DNA from: Defluviitaleaceae bacterium
Lineage (GTDB): Bacteria > Bacillota > Clostridia > Lachnospirales > WQUN01
Direction of reading: 5' to 3'
Assembly (NCBI GenBank): GCA_009784025.1
Contig: WQVK01000021.1
Coordinates: 1-43,253 of the forward strand
Length of the DNA stretch: 43,253 nucleotides
Positions 1 through 7,726 of the stretch are shown piece after piece. Under the pieces are notes generated by a model. The model did not search any database. It was not told the origin of the DNA and saw only the letters and a program-made list of their open reading frames with translations. Position 1 is the first letter of the stretch; every line of letters begins with the position of its first letter. The translations under genes and the position numbers were made by a program.

Positions 1-123
1 ATTTTTCGCAAGGCGAGGAGCTGAAAACCGCCGCGCACTAGCGGTGCGCAAGGTTTTTAGCGACGAAGGCTTGTGGGAAATTTACAAGCTCTATGTGAGG
101 GTTTTTAGGTGGAGCGGCTATAA
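1..123. repeat. Partial copy of 166-bp inverted-repeat element (family 1)
   Basis: This stretch aligns without gaps to 41180-41302, with four mismatches in 123 bases. It is the right-hand part of a MITE-like element whose complete copy is at 41137-41302; the left end lies outside the window. The inside copy reads as an open frame, but three of the four differences change the amino acid, so it does not look coding. Confidence 0.85.
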
Positions 124-198
124 TAAGTTTCCTTCTAGCCGCTAATTTTGAAGAAGTTTGATAAACCGTTAGAAATTTAGGTTTGAGTATAATAAAAA

Positions 199-214
199 CC
201 CCGAATTTTCGGGG
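199..214 (-). terminator. Intrinsic terminator downstream of tatD
   Basis: A hairpin CCCCGAA-TT-TTCGGGG is followed on the minus strand by TTTTTATT. It lies about 150 bp past the tatD stop and would end the leftward transcript of metG/tatD. The plus strand has a weaker T-rich tail (CTTCTTT), so it may act in both directions. Confidence 0.75.
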
Positions 215-260
215 CTTCTTTGGTCTGTTGGCTTGAAAAACACCTCGTTTTGCCTAAATT

Positions 261-280
261 ATGGTACCATACGGTACCAT
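261..280. repeat. GGTACC double palindrome, single copy
   Basis: GGTACC-ATAC-GGTACC at 263-278, flanked by AT on each side. It matches the units of the arrays at 31872 and 38447, including an AATT flank on one side and a TTTTC-type flank on the other. It is followed by a direct repeat TTTCGGAAAAAAT at 281-293 and 299-311. Confidence 0.8.
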
Positions 281-364
281 TTTCGGAAAAAATGTATGTT
301 TCGGAAAAAATATCATAACGCATTTGCTAAAACATGGAAGCCGTTTCAATTAAAACCCATCCAT

Positions 365-1120
365 CTACTCCAACCCAAACAACTCCACCGCATTAGCAGC
401 AGTAACATCCGCCACATTCTCCACGCTCTTAATCTTCCCGATAGCCGCCGCTACATGGGAAAGATATCGGGATTCATTCCGCTTACCCCTATGTGGCACA
501 GGGGTTAAATACGGGCAATCTGTCTCTAGCAGAATCCGTTGCATTGGCGTGGCCGCAACCGCCGCGCGTAATTCATCTGCGTTGTCGAATGTAACCACGC
601 CGCCTATGCCAATATGGAAACCAAGCTCCACATAAGCCAAGGCAAGCTGCGCATCCCCAGAAAAACTATGGATAACCCCGCGGCGCACGGGGCTTTCTTT
701 TATGGTGCCAAAAACTTCCCATGCCGCATCCCGTGAATGTATAACCACAGGCAACCCAAGCTGCGCCGCCGCTACCAGCTGCCGCTTGAACCACTTTAGC
801 TGCACATCCCTTGGCGAAAAATCATAATGATAATCCAGCCCTATTTCGCCATAGGCCACCACTTTTTCGCTTTGGCATAGGCGGATCATCTCCGCCATGG
901 ATTCTTCGGTGATTTCCTTTGCTGCATGCGGGTGAGTGCCAACGGTGGCGTAGATATAAGAGTAGGCCTCCGCAAGTTTTACGGAAGCCTGAGAGCTGGC
1001 CAAATCGCAGCCGATATTTATTATTTTTGTGATGCCGCCATTCACTTGGGCTTGCAAAGTTTCATGGCGGTCTTTATCGTAGCGTTTATGGTCGTAATGG
1101 GCGTGGGTGTCTATTATCAT
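365..1120 (-). CDS. tatD: TatD family metal-dependent hydrolase/DNase
   Basis: A 251-residue amidohydrolase-fold protein of the TatD/YcfH family, cytosolic metal-dependent DNases linked to DNA repair and turnover. Visible metal-site motifs in order are the N-terminal HxH in DTHAHYDH, GEIGLDYH, VIHSRDA, IHSFSG and LETDCPYL, all expected for an active member. The length is typical (about 255). The start used is the ATG giving MIIDTH; an ATG seven codons upstream is in frame but has no ribosome binding site, whereas the chosen one has a weak purine stretch. It follows metG on the same strand, a common pairing in Firmicutes, with a perfect 22-bp hairpin between them. Confidence 0.93.
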   Translation of the reverse strand: MIIDTHAHYDHKRYDKDRHETLQAQVNGGITKIINIGCDLASSQASVKLAEAYSYIYATVGTHPHAAKEITEESMAEMIRLCQSEKVVAYGEIGLDYHYDFSPRDVQLKWFKRQLVAAAQLGLPVVIHSRDAAWEVFGTIKESPVRRGVIHSFSGDAQLALAYVELGFHIGIGGVVTFDNADELRAAVAATPMQRILLETDCPYLTPVPHRGKRNESRYLSHVAAAIGKIKSVENVADVTAANAVELFGLE

Positions 1121-1173
1121 TGCTTTTTCTCGGCCTCTCATTGAAAATCATTGATAACAATCTATTCGCATAC

Positions 1174-1222
1174 GCCACATCGCAAGAAACACGCAACAAC
1201 TGCGTGTTTCTTGCGATGTGGC
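1174..1222. repeat. Perfect 22-bp stem hairpin between metG and tatD
   Basis: The arms 1174-1195 and 1201-1222 are exact reverse complements with a 5-base loop ACAAC. Neither side carries a T-run, so it is not a standard intrinsic terminator. It lies in the 115-bp gap between the metG stop and the tatD start and would be transcribed with both. A 14-base piece (GTGTTTCTTGCGAT) recurs near 41326. Confidence 0.8.
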
Positions 1223-1235
1223 ACAATTCACGAGG

Positions 1236-2774
1236 TTAAGTATTTTCCTTGCGTGGAAAAGCCGCCGGGCCCTTTGCCACGGTTAGAGGGCGAGCTACTA
1301 GGCCAAATGATTTTGCGCTATCCCATTGCATATGGCCGGGGTCTGTTATACTAAGCTGTTCGAAGATTTTCGCCGGGGTGTTTGGCATCACTGGCGCTAT
1401 GGCGATGGCCACTATGCGTAGGGTTTCCGTCAGGTTGTACAGCACTGTGGCAAGCTCGGCCTGTTTGGTCTCGTCTTTTGCCAGTACCCATGGGGCGGTT
1501 TCGTCTATATATTTGTTGGCGCGGCGCACCACATTCCATATTTCGTTCAGCGCTTCGGAAAAGGCCAGTTTATCCATTTTTTCTTCGGCTTTTCCCATCA
1601 TAGCGCAGGCGGTTTCAATCAAATCCAGGTCGAATTGTGACGGTGTCTGTGGTAAATCTGGTAGCGTGCCGCCAAAATATTTATCCACCATACCCACAGT
1701 GCGGGAGAGAAGATTGCCAAGGTCGTTGGCTAAATCGGCATTGTAGCGGGTGAACAAAGCATTAGCAGTAAAGTTGCCATCTGGCCCAAAGGTGAACTCG
1801 CGCATCAAGAAATAGCGAATAGCATCCACCCCATACTCTGCAACCAACGACTTAGGGCAAACAGCATTGCCAAGGGATTTACCAATTTTTTTGCCCTCAT
1901 ATTGCAGCCAGCCATGGGAGAAAACCTGTTTAGGCAGCGGCTCACCCAAGGCAATAAGGATACATGGCCATATCACGGTATGAAAGCGCACTATTTCCTT
2001 GGACATTAAATGCAAATCTGCTGGCCAGTATTTTTTGTACTGGCTGTTGTCGTCGGACATGAAACCCAAGGCGGTCACGTAGTTTGGCAGCGCGTCTATC
2101 CATACATAAATCACATGCCCCGGGTCAAAATCCACAGGTACGCCCCATGTAAATGTCGTCCGGGAAACGCATAAATCTTCCAAACCTGGCTTTATAAAAT
2201 TGTTAAGCATTTCATTGCGGCGGGCAACGGGCAGCAAAAACTCTGGGTTATCCTCAAAATGCTTCATGAGCCTGTCCTGATACTTAGACATGCGGAAGTA
2301 ATAGCACTCCTCGCTAATCGTCTCTACTGGCCGCCCGCAATCTGGGCAATTGCCCTCCACAAGCTGCGTCTGGGTTACAAAAGTTTCACAAGGCACGCAA
2401 TAAAGCCCCTCGTAGCTGCCCTTATAAATATCCCCTTGGTCGTAAAGTTTTTTGAAAATCCGCTTCACGGCCTCCATATGTGCAGGGTTGGTTGTGCGCT
2501 GGTATAAGTCATAATCGCAATCCATCAGCTGCCAAATCCCCTTGAAAACTTCCATCAAATTATCAACGAAATCTTGCGGTGCAAGGCCGGCCTCCTTGGC
2601 AGCCTGTTCTACCTTCTTACCATGCTCATCCGAGCCAGTGAGAAATTTAACATCGTACCCACGGGCTTTTTTATACCGCGCCATAACATCCGCAGCAACG
2701 GTGGTGTAAGTATGCCCGATATGCGGGTCACCGTTTAGGTAGTATATTGGCGTGGTAATGTAGTATGTTTTCAT
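1236..2774 (-). CDS. metG: Methionyl-tRNA synthetase
   Basis: Class I aminoacyl-tRNA synthetase that charges tRNA-Met. The 512 residues contain the HIGH motif as PHIGHT near the N-terminus, a four-cysteine zinc knuckle (YCVPC ... CPDC, about residues 125-145), the KMSKS loop as KKIGKS and the helical anticodon-binding domain. It ends without the C-terminal tRNA-binding (Trbp111-like) domain that many longer homologues carry. The start is the ATG preceded by GAGG with six bases spacing; an in-frame TTG four codons upstream would place that GAGG inside the gene. I looked for a T-box leader upstream and saw none. Confidence 0.96.
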   Translation of the reverse strand: MKTYYITTPIYYLNGDPHIGHTYTTVAADVMARYKKARGYDVKFLTGSDEHGKKVEQAAKEAGLAPQDFVDNLMEVFKGIWQLMDCDYDLYQRTTNPAHMEAVKRIFKKLYDQGDIYKGSYEGLYCVPCETFVTQTQLVEGNCPDCGRPVETISEECYYFRMSKYQDRLMKHFEDNPEFLLPVARRNEMLNNFIKPGLEDLCVSRTTFTWGVPVDFDPGHVIYVWIDALPNYVTALGFMSDDNSQYKKYWPADLHLMSKEIVRFHTVIWPCILIALGEPLPKQVFSHGWLQYEGKKIGKSLGNAVCPKSLVAEYGVDAIRYFLMREFTFGPDGNFTANALFTRYNADLANDLGNLLSRTVGMVDKYFGGTLPDLPQTPSQFDLDLIETACAMMGKAEEKMDKLAFSEALNEIWNVVRRANKYIDETAPWVLAKDETKQAELATVLYNLTETLRIVAIAIAPVMPNTPAKIFEQLSITDPGHMQWDSAKSFGLVARPLTVAKGPAAFPRKENT

Positions 2775-3110
2775 AATTTTCCTCAATTCTAATGGGGCGT
2801 TGCCCCAAGCCCTCTCACAAGTTGCGTTTGTTAGCCAGGCGGCTCGATGCTTTTCACCGCCAGATTATGCCCTGTCACTACGTCAGCCAAAACCCTGCTT
2901 TGCTTCCTGGCCATGCTGCTGGCGCGCGCTGTGTTTGCAAAAATAAAAAAATCAAAATTTTGACATGTTTTTTTCAAATGTGACCCGGAAGAAATCGGGC
3001 GTCAGGTCGTGCCGGGTTCGCGAAGCGAACCCTATCAAAAGTTGGCGGCGTGGCTGGTTTGACGCTCCGCGTCTTGCCCGCCTTTACATCCCGCAGCGAA
3101 GCACACGGTC
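2775..3110. other. Gap between clpC and metG with structured repeats
   Basis: There is no convincing gene in these 336 bp. Upstream of metG there is a GGGGC-GTT-GCCCC hairpin at 2794-2806 and a GGCGG/CCGCC stem near 2850. The part beyond 2940 is AT-rich and leads into the family 5 triple-hairpin repeat at about 2981-3036. Near clpC, GACGC-TCC-GCGTC forms a short stem, but there is no T-run, so I cannot point to a clear clpC terminator. Confidence 0.5.
2981..3036 (+). repeat. Family 5 triple-hairpin repeat
   Basis: About 56 bp made of an ACCCGGAAGAAATCGGG stem, a degraded middle stem and GGGTTCGC-GAA-GCGAACCC. It matches, in inverse orientation, the insert at 34088-34143, where its boundaries are defined by interruption of another repeat. 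Confidence 0.65.
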
Positions 3111-5567
3111 TTAATTAAAGACAACCCCATCTTTTGTATAGTCGCAATTTATCTTATCCCCATCCCGGTAGCGGCCTTGTAGTATTGCTTCGGCTAGTTC
3201 GTCTTCTATTTTGCTTTGTATGGCGCGGCGTAGGGGGCGTGCACCATACATTTGGTCGTAGCCTTCTTGGGCTATTTGTTCTACTATGGCGTCTGTGTAG
3301 GTTAGGTGTATGTCCATGTTTTGGCGGATGCGAGCGGCGGTTTCTTCTAGCATTATTGCGGTTATTTTCTTTATGTCGTCGTTGTCCAGTGGGTGGAATA
3401 CGATTATATCGTCTATTCTGTTAAGGAATTCTGGTCGGAAGATGTTTTTTACCTCGTCCATTACCAGTTTTTTCATGTCTTCATAGTTGCGTTCCTTGTT
3501 GCTGTCGCCTACGAAGCCCAGTTTTTTGGGGCTAATTATGCTGCGTGCGCCTGCGTTGCTGGTCATTATTATTACGGTGTTTTTGAAGTTGATTTTGCGG
3601 CCCTGGCTATCTGTGATATGGCCGTCGTCTAGCACTTGTAACAGCATATTGAACACATCTGGGTGGGCTTTTTCCACTTCATCGAAAAGGATTACAGAGT
3701 ACGGCCTGCGGCGCACCTTTTCGCTAAGCTGACCGCCTTCGTCGTGGCCAATATAGCCAGGCGGCGAGCCTACCAAGCGAGATACGTTGTGCTTTTCCAT
3801 GTATTCAGACATATCTATGCGAATGATGGCGTTTTCGTCGCCGAACAGGACTTCGGCCACAGCGCGGCATAGGTGAGTTTTGCCCACGCCCGTGGGGCCT
3901 AGGAAAAGGAACGAGCCGATGGGGCGGTTGGGATTTTTTAGCCCAACGCGGCCGCGGCGGATTGCCTTTGAAATGGTAGTGACGGCGGCGTCTTGGCCTA
4001 CTACGCGCTTGTGTATGGTGGCTTCCATTTCCATAAGTCGCTGGCTTTCTTCCTTTTGTAGGCGCTGCACCGGCACGCCTGTTGTGCCGGATAGTACGGC
4101 GGCTATTTCGTCGCCAGTGACCACATGATGGGATTTTGAATGGGCATCTTTCCAAGCAGCTTCCTCGTCTACCAGTTTGGCAGAAAGCTCTTTCTGGCGG
4201 CGGTTTAGTAGGGCTGCCTTCTCGAATTCTTCTATTTTGATGGCGGCTTCTTTTTCTTTGTCCAGCTCGGCGATTTGTTCTTCTAGGGTTTTGATGTTTG
4301 GCGGCATGGTGAAGGAGCGCAGCCGCACACGGGAGGCGGTTTCGTCTAGCAGGTCTATGGCTTTATCTGGCAGGAAACGGTCTGGCAGGTAGCGGATGCT
4401 TAGCTGCACTGCGGCCAGCACTGCGTCGTCCGTGATTTCTACATTATGGTGGGCTTCGTATTTGTCTCGGATGCCTTTTAGGATTTCGATTGCTTCTTCC
4501 TCAGAGGGTTCATCCACCATTACGGGCTGGAAACGGCGCTCTAAAGCCGCGTCTTTTTCTATATGCTTGCGGTACTCGTCCATTGTGGTGGCGCCTATCA
4601 CTTGCAACTCGCCGCGGGCTAGGGATGGCTTTAGTATATTTGCCGCATCTAACGCGCCTTCTGCACCACCTGCGCCAATTAGGGTGTGTAGCTCGTCTAT
4701 GAACAGGATCACATTGCTGTTGGCAGAAAGCTCTTGCACCACTTTTTTGATGCGTTCTTCGAACTCGCCGCGGTATTTTGTGCCAGCTACCATGCCGGAT
4801 AAATCTAGCGCTACCACACGTTTACCCTTAATGGGCGCGGGAACATCGCCAGATACGATGCGCTGTGCTAGGCCTTCTGCGATGGCGGTTTTGCCCACGC
4901 CTGGGTCGCCCACCAAGCAAGGGTTGTTTTTGGTGCGGCGGCTTAAAATTTGTATAACCCGGTCAGTTTCTTTGTTGCGCCCCACAATGGGGTCAAAGCT
5001 ACTGTCTTTAGCCATTTGCGTAAAATCGCGACTGAATTTGTCTAGGGTAGGGGTTTCAGACTTATTGCCTCGCGCGGCTTTTTGGTTCATTGGGTGGCCT
5101 AGCGGCGGGTGCTGGTGGTTCCCACTTTCGCCAAGCATTCCCATTAAATCGTCAAAAAGCTTTTGAACATTAACACCAAGGGAATTTAAAATATTAGTGG
5201 CCAGTGAATCTGTTTCCTTTATCATGGCAATAAGCAGATGCTCTGTGCCAATGTAATTAGTTTTCATGCGCAGTGATTCTTGCTTGCTAACCTCAAAAAT
5301 CCGTTTTGTGCGCGGCGTAAAATCCATGGGAATATTACCCATAAGCGCATTTGGCGCGCCTTGGGCAACAATGTTATCCACCTGAGCTTTAATATCCTCA
5401 AGTTTCACACCCTGAACCTCCAGGGCCTTGGCCGCGACACCATCACTAACCTGTGCCAACCCCAACAATAAATGTTCTGTACCAACATGAGAATGCCCCA
5501 TCTGCATGGCTACATTCTGCGAATTTTGTATTGCCTGTCTAGCTTTTTCTGTAAAAGGTCCATTCAT
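3111..5567 (-). CDS. clpC: ATP-dependent Clp protease ATPase subunit ClpC
   Basis: An 818-residue Hsp100 unfoldase that feeds proteins to ClpP, cytosolic. Domains in order: two Clp-N repeats (about 1-145); AAA-1 with Walker A GDPGVGKT near residue 220; a UVR-type coiled middle segment near 430-450 ([16 protein letters not shown]); AAA-2 with Walker A GPTGVGKT near 555; an LGF tripeptide in the region where the ClpP-binding loop sits; and the C-terminal D2 small domain. Length and order fit ClpC rather than ClpA, ClpB or ClpE. The ATG is preceded by AAGGAGA. It is last in mcsA-mcsB-clpC, where McsB-phosphorylated arginines are the expected degradation tags. The 213-bp gap before it carries a large imperfect inverted repeat. 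Confidence 0.97.
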   Translation of the reverse strand: MNGPFTEKARQAIQNSQNVAMQMGHSHVGTEHLLLGLAQVSDGVAAKALEVQGVKLEDIKAQVDNIVAQGAPNALMGNIPMDFTPRTKRIFEVSKQESLRMKTNYIGTEHLLIAMIKETDSLATNILNSLGVNVQKLFDDLMGMLGESGNHQHPPLGHPMNQKAARGNKSETPTLDKFSRDFTQMAKDSSFDPIVGRNKETDRVIQILSRRTKNNPCLVGDPGVGKTAIAEGLAQRIVSGDVPAPIKGKRVVALDLSGMVAGTKYRGEFEERIKKVVQELSANSNVILFIDELHTLIGAGGAEGALDAANILKPSLARGELQVIGATTMDEYRKHIEKDAALERRFQPVMVDEPSEEEAIEILKGIRDKYEAHHNVEITDDAVLAAVQLSIRYLPDRFLPDKAIDLLDETASRVRLRSFTMPPNIKTLEEQIAELDKEKEAAIKIEEFEKAALLNRRQKELSAKLVDEEAAWKDAHSKSHHVVTGDEIAAVLSGTTGVPVQRLQKEESQRLMEMEATIHKRVVGQDAAVTTISKAIRRGRVGLKNPNRPIGSFLFLGPTGVGKTHLCRAVAEVLFGDENAIIRIDMSEYMEKHNVSRLVGSPPGYIGHDEGGQLSEKVRRRPYSVILFDEVEKAHPDVFNMLLQVLDDGHITDSQGRKINFKNTVIIMTSNAGARSIISPKKLGFVGDSNKERNYEDMKKLVMDEVKNIFRPEFLNRIDDIIVFHPLDNDDIKKITAIMLEETAARIRQNMDIHLTYTDAIVEQIAQEGYDQMYGARPLRRAIQSKIEDELAEAILQGRYRDGDKINCDYTKDGVVFN

Positions 5568-5607
5568 GTTTATGTATCTCCTTTTCTGAATGTGGATTTT
5601 TGTTTAA

Positions 5608-5779
5608 GGCCGTGGGCTTTGCTCACACTTACTTCTTTTTTTGAAAAAAAGAAGCAAAAAACTTTAACGATCACATGTTTCAACTTTAACGACGTTGTTC
5701 TCCATAAACTCCTAAAAATCAAAGTTTTTTGCCCCGCTTTTTTCAAAAAAAGCGGGTGGGTGTGGGCGAAGCCCACGGT
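5608..5779. repeat. Imperfect inverted repeat with covarying sub-hairpins (family 6)
   Basis: Arms of about 58 bp (5608-5665 and 5721-5779) share CCGTGGGCTT, CACAC and GCAAAAAACTTT in inverted order. Each arm contains its own hairpin: CTTC-T7-G-A7-GAAG (5632-5654) on the left and CCCGC-T6-C-A7-GCGGG (5733-5756) on the right. The stem bases differ between arms but pairing is kept. It lies between mcsB and clpC. A related hairpin is at 20982-21000. Confidence 0.75.
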
Positions 5780-5780
5780 C

Positions 5781-6806
5781 CTAACTAAATATCTCCCGTA
5801 ACTTCTCTGCCCGCTGCGCGTCGCGTTCTTCGTTTTGCATTTCGCGGCCGGCTAGCCTTTGTAGGTGGCCGGGTTGGATTTCTATCATTATTTGGTATAT
5901 TTGCATTTTGGGGCGTGGTTTTTGCAGGATGTTGGCTAGGTAGCCTAGGCGGATATCGGATAGTAGATGCATGGCTTCTTCGGCGGTTATCATGCGGCTG
6001 TGGGATAGGATGCCATAGGCGCGGTGGACTCTGTCCTCTAGGTAGTTTAGCCTGGATTTTAGAAAATTATCCCTGGCTTGGTTCTCATGTTCTATTACGT
6101 TTTTTGTCACGTTTTGTAGGTCTTGTATTATGTCTTCTTCGGATTTGCCTAGGGTGCGTTGGTTGGAGATTTGGTAGATGCTGCCCATAGGCTGGGTACC
6201 TTCGCCGTAGATGCCGCGGATGGTGATGCCAAATTTTGTGATGTGGGGGATGAGATTTTTAAGCTGGCCGGTGGTGTCTAGGCAGGGTAGGTGAATCATA
6301 AAGGATGCCCGCAGGCCTGTGCCTACGTTGGTTGGGCAGGCGGTAAGGTAGCCGTATTCGTTGTGGTAGGCAAATTCTAAGCTTTCTTCTATTAGGTCGT
6401 CTACTTGGTTGGCTAGTTCTAGGGCTTCGGATAGTTTTTCGCCGGCTTGCACGGATTGGATGCGTATATGGTCTTCTTCGTTTAGCATTACGCTAATGTT
6501 TTGGTCGTCGCTTATTAGAAGGCCTTTTGGATGCTGGCCACGAAGAAATTCCGGGCTGGTTATATGTTTTTCTAAGAAAACTTTTTGCTCTGTTTCGCTA
6601 AGGCCGTTTATGTCTAGCTGGTGGAAAAGCCTGTGGCTGCCAGCGCGGATAGCGGCTTGTTGGGCCTCTGTTACCATTGCGGCGGCATCTTGCGGGCTAA
6701 GTTTCTTTGGGAAGTTGTATTTTTTTATATTGCGGGCAAGGCGCACCCTAGATGATAGGATTTGGCTTTCGTCTGTGGTGGCGGATTGATACCATGGGCT
6801 GCTCAT
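5781..6806 (-). CDS. mcsB: Protein-arginine kinase McsB
   Basis: A 341-residue phosphagen-kinase-fold enzyme that phosphorylates arginine residues on proteins, marking them for ClpCP and, in Bacillus, inactivating CtsR. The family signatures SSRVRLARN near the N-terminus, CPTNVGTGLRAS in the middle and GEGTQPMGSIYQ near residue 200 are all present, as is the C-terminal helical region. The length is close to the usual 350. The start ATG overlaps the mcsA stop by four bases (ATGA) and has GAGGGGG upstream, so translation is probably coupled. McsA is its activator. Confidence 0.96.
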   Translation of the reverse strand: MSSPWYQSATTDESQILSSRVRLARNIKKYNFPKKLSPQDAAAMVTEAQQAAIRAGSHRLFHQLDINGLSETEQKVFLEKHITSPEFLRGQHPKGLLISDDQNISVMLNEEDHIRIQSVQAGEKLSEALELANQVDDLIEESLEFAYHNEYGYLTACPTNVGTGLRASFMIHLPCLDTTGQLKNLIPHITKFGITIRGIYGEGTQPMGSIYQISNQRTLGKSEEDIIQDLQNVTKNVIEHENQARDNFLKSRLNYLEDRVHRAYGILSHSRMITAEEAMHLLSDIRLGYLANILQKPRPKMQIYQIMIEIQPGHLQRLAGREMQNEERDAQRAEKLREIFS

Positions 6807-7288
6807 TGGTTTGCCCCCTCTAGCTGGCGAATTTGGTCGCGTAGGCGCGCGGCCTCTTCGAAGTTTTCGTCTGCTACGGCTTTGTTCATGCGGCTGCGTA
6901 GCTCGTCTGCTTGGCGCTTTTGTATTAGGGTCACGCCGGCGCGTTTTGGGATTTTACCCACATGCCTGGTGTTGGCCTGGACGTTTTTAATAAGCGCTTC
7001 TACCGGCCTTGGGAAAATATCGTAGCAGGCGTTGCAGCCTAGCTTGCCACCTGTACGGAACTCTTCAAATTTCATGCCGCAATTCTTGCAATCCGGAATT
7101 TTTGCCCCGGGCATATGGATTTGATTTTTGGCTTGGTCAATAAGCCCAAGGAAAATATTCTCCAGGGCAAATGGCATCTCTGCCGAAAATGAGCATTGCT
7201 GGCAGAGCCTAACTTCAGTTTTTTTACCATTAACAAATTGCTGCAAATGCACGGTTGCTTGGTTCTTGTTGCATTTTTCACAAAGCAT
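6803..7288 (-). CDS. mcsA: McsA, zinc-binding activator of McsB
   Basis: A 161-residue protein with paired cysteines CEKC, CQQC, CKNC and CNAC in the first 90 residues, expected to bind zinc, and a C-terminal UVR motif (about 125-160, FEEAARLRDQIRQLE). In Bacillus McsA activates the McsB kinase and links it to ClpC. The start ATG has AAGGGGG upstream. It is first in the operon; the CtsR repressor gene usually found before mcsA is absent, because the next gene upstream is an unrelated corrinoid-activator-like protein beyond a 440-bp gap full of repeats. Confidence 0.93.
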   Translation of the reverse strand: MLCEKCNKNQATVHLQQFVNGKKTEVRLCQQCSFSAEMPFALENIFLGLIDQAKNQIHMPGAKIPDCKNCGMKFEEFRTGGKLGCNACYDIFPRPVEALIKNVQANTRHVGKIPKRAGVTLIQKRQADELRSRMNKAVADENFEEAARLRDQIRQLEGANQ

Positions 7289-7310
7289 ATAAATACCCCC
7301 TTGCTAGGTT

Positions 7311-7339
7311 ATTATATCATATTATTGGTGTTTTGTGGA
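7311..7339 (-). promoter_or_regulatory. Possible promoter of mcsA-mcsB-clpC
   Basis: On the minus strand TCCACA (7334-7339), 17 bases, then a perfect TATAAT (7311-7316), about 23 bp before the mcsA start. The -35 is weak (4 of 6). I saw no CtsR-type GGTCAAA direct repeat around it. Confidence 0.45.
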
Positions 7340-7453
7340 GAAGACCGATGTTTGTTATTGGTGGTGCTAATTGAAATATGCATGTTGTTTGGCCGCATTG
7401 TTGTTACTAAAAACGCAGCGGCAGAGGATAAACATAAATAACAAATGCCAGAG

Positions 7454-7555
7454 TAGACTTCTTCCGAAATTATGCTTTTTAATTTCGGAAAAGTTACATT
7501 TTCAATCTTTTGCTTCTTCTGAAATTGCGTTTTTAGCAATTTCAGAAGAACTCTA
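7454..7555 (-). repeat. Family 4 double-hairpin element (102 bp)
   Basis: The same 102-bp length as the copy at 24532-24633, in inverse orientation. It contains one hairpin from TTCCGAAATTA and one from TTCTGAAATTGC arms, joined by a conserved linker containing CAATCTTTTGC. The ends TAGACTTCTTC and GAAGAACTCTA are inverted repeats bounded by TA. Confidence 0.85.
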
Positions 7556-7619
7556 GTGAAATAAATGAAAGGTGGTTTCGCCGTAACAGGCGAGGCCGGT
7601 TTCGAATTATTACACTATA
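7554..7619 (+). repeat. Family 2 element, internally deleted (66 bp)
   Basis: The left end TAGTGAAATAAATG and right end TTTCGAATTATTACACTA match full 112-bp copies such as 13940-14051, but the middle is missing. It shares its boundary TA with the family 4 element, as if inserted exactly at that element's end. Confidence 0.8.
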
Positions 7620-7678
7620 CCGGCTGGCCCCAAAACTCAACAACCATCCTAACCGGTGTTGTATTCAGCCTTGCCGAA

Positions 7679-7715
7679 AAATTCAGTTGGTCGCATTTTG
7701 CGACCAACTGAATTT
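7679..7715 (-). terminator. Family 3 hairpin, likely terminator of the ASKHA gene
   Basis: A 17-bp perfect stem (7679-7695 with 7699-7715), loop TTT, core TTCAGTTGGTCGCA. On the minus strand the right arm ends in a run of T. It sits 12 bp past the stop of the ASKHA-domain gene. Related hairpins are at 13811-13851 and 19242-19274. Confidence 0.65.
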
Positions 7716-7726
7716 GATTTTCACCT

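Larger units (their letters stand above)
7289..7726. other. Repeat-filled gap upstream of mcsA
   Basis: These 438 bp hold no convincing gene. From left to right: the mcsA promoter region, a family 4 double hairpin (7454-7555), an internally deleted family 2 element directly abutting it (7554-7619), a short unexplained segment, and the family 3 hairpin at 7679-7715. Confidence 0.7.

Noticed and set aside
2792-2983. 63-codon plus-strand frame between metG and clpC
   Set aside because: No ribosome binding site, no recognisable protein, and it spans hairpins and repeat-like DNA.
2775-3000. T-box or S-box leader upstream of metG
   Set aside because: Neither the T-box sequence AGGGTGGNACCGCG nor an S-box core is present on the minus strand; only short GC stems are seen.
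4396-5166. 256-codon open frame on the plus strand opposite clpC
   Set aside because: Antisense shadow of a highly conserved gene, with low-complexity Ser/Arg-rich product and no ribosome binding site.
7289-7450. CtsR operator upstream of mcsA
   Set aside because: No GGTCAAA-type direct repeat was found around the candidate promoter.
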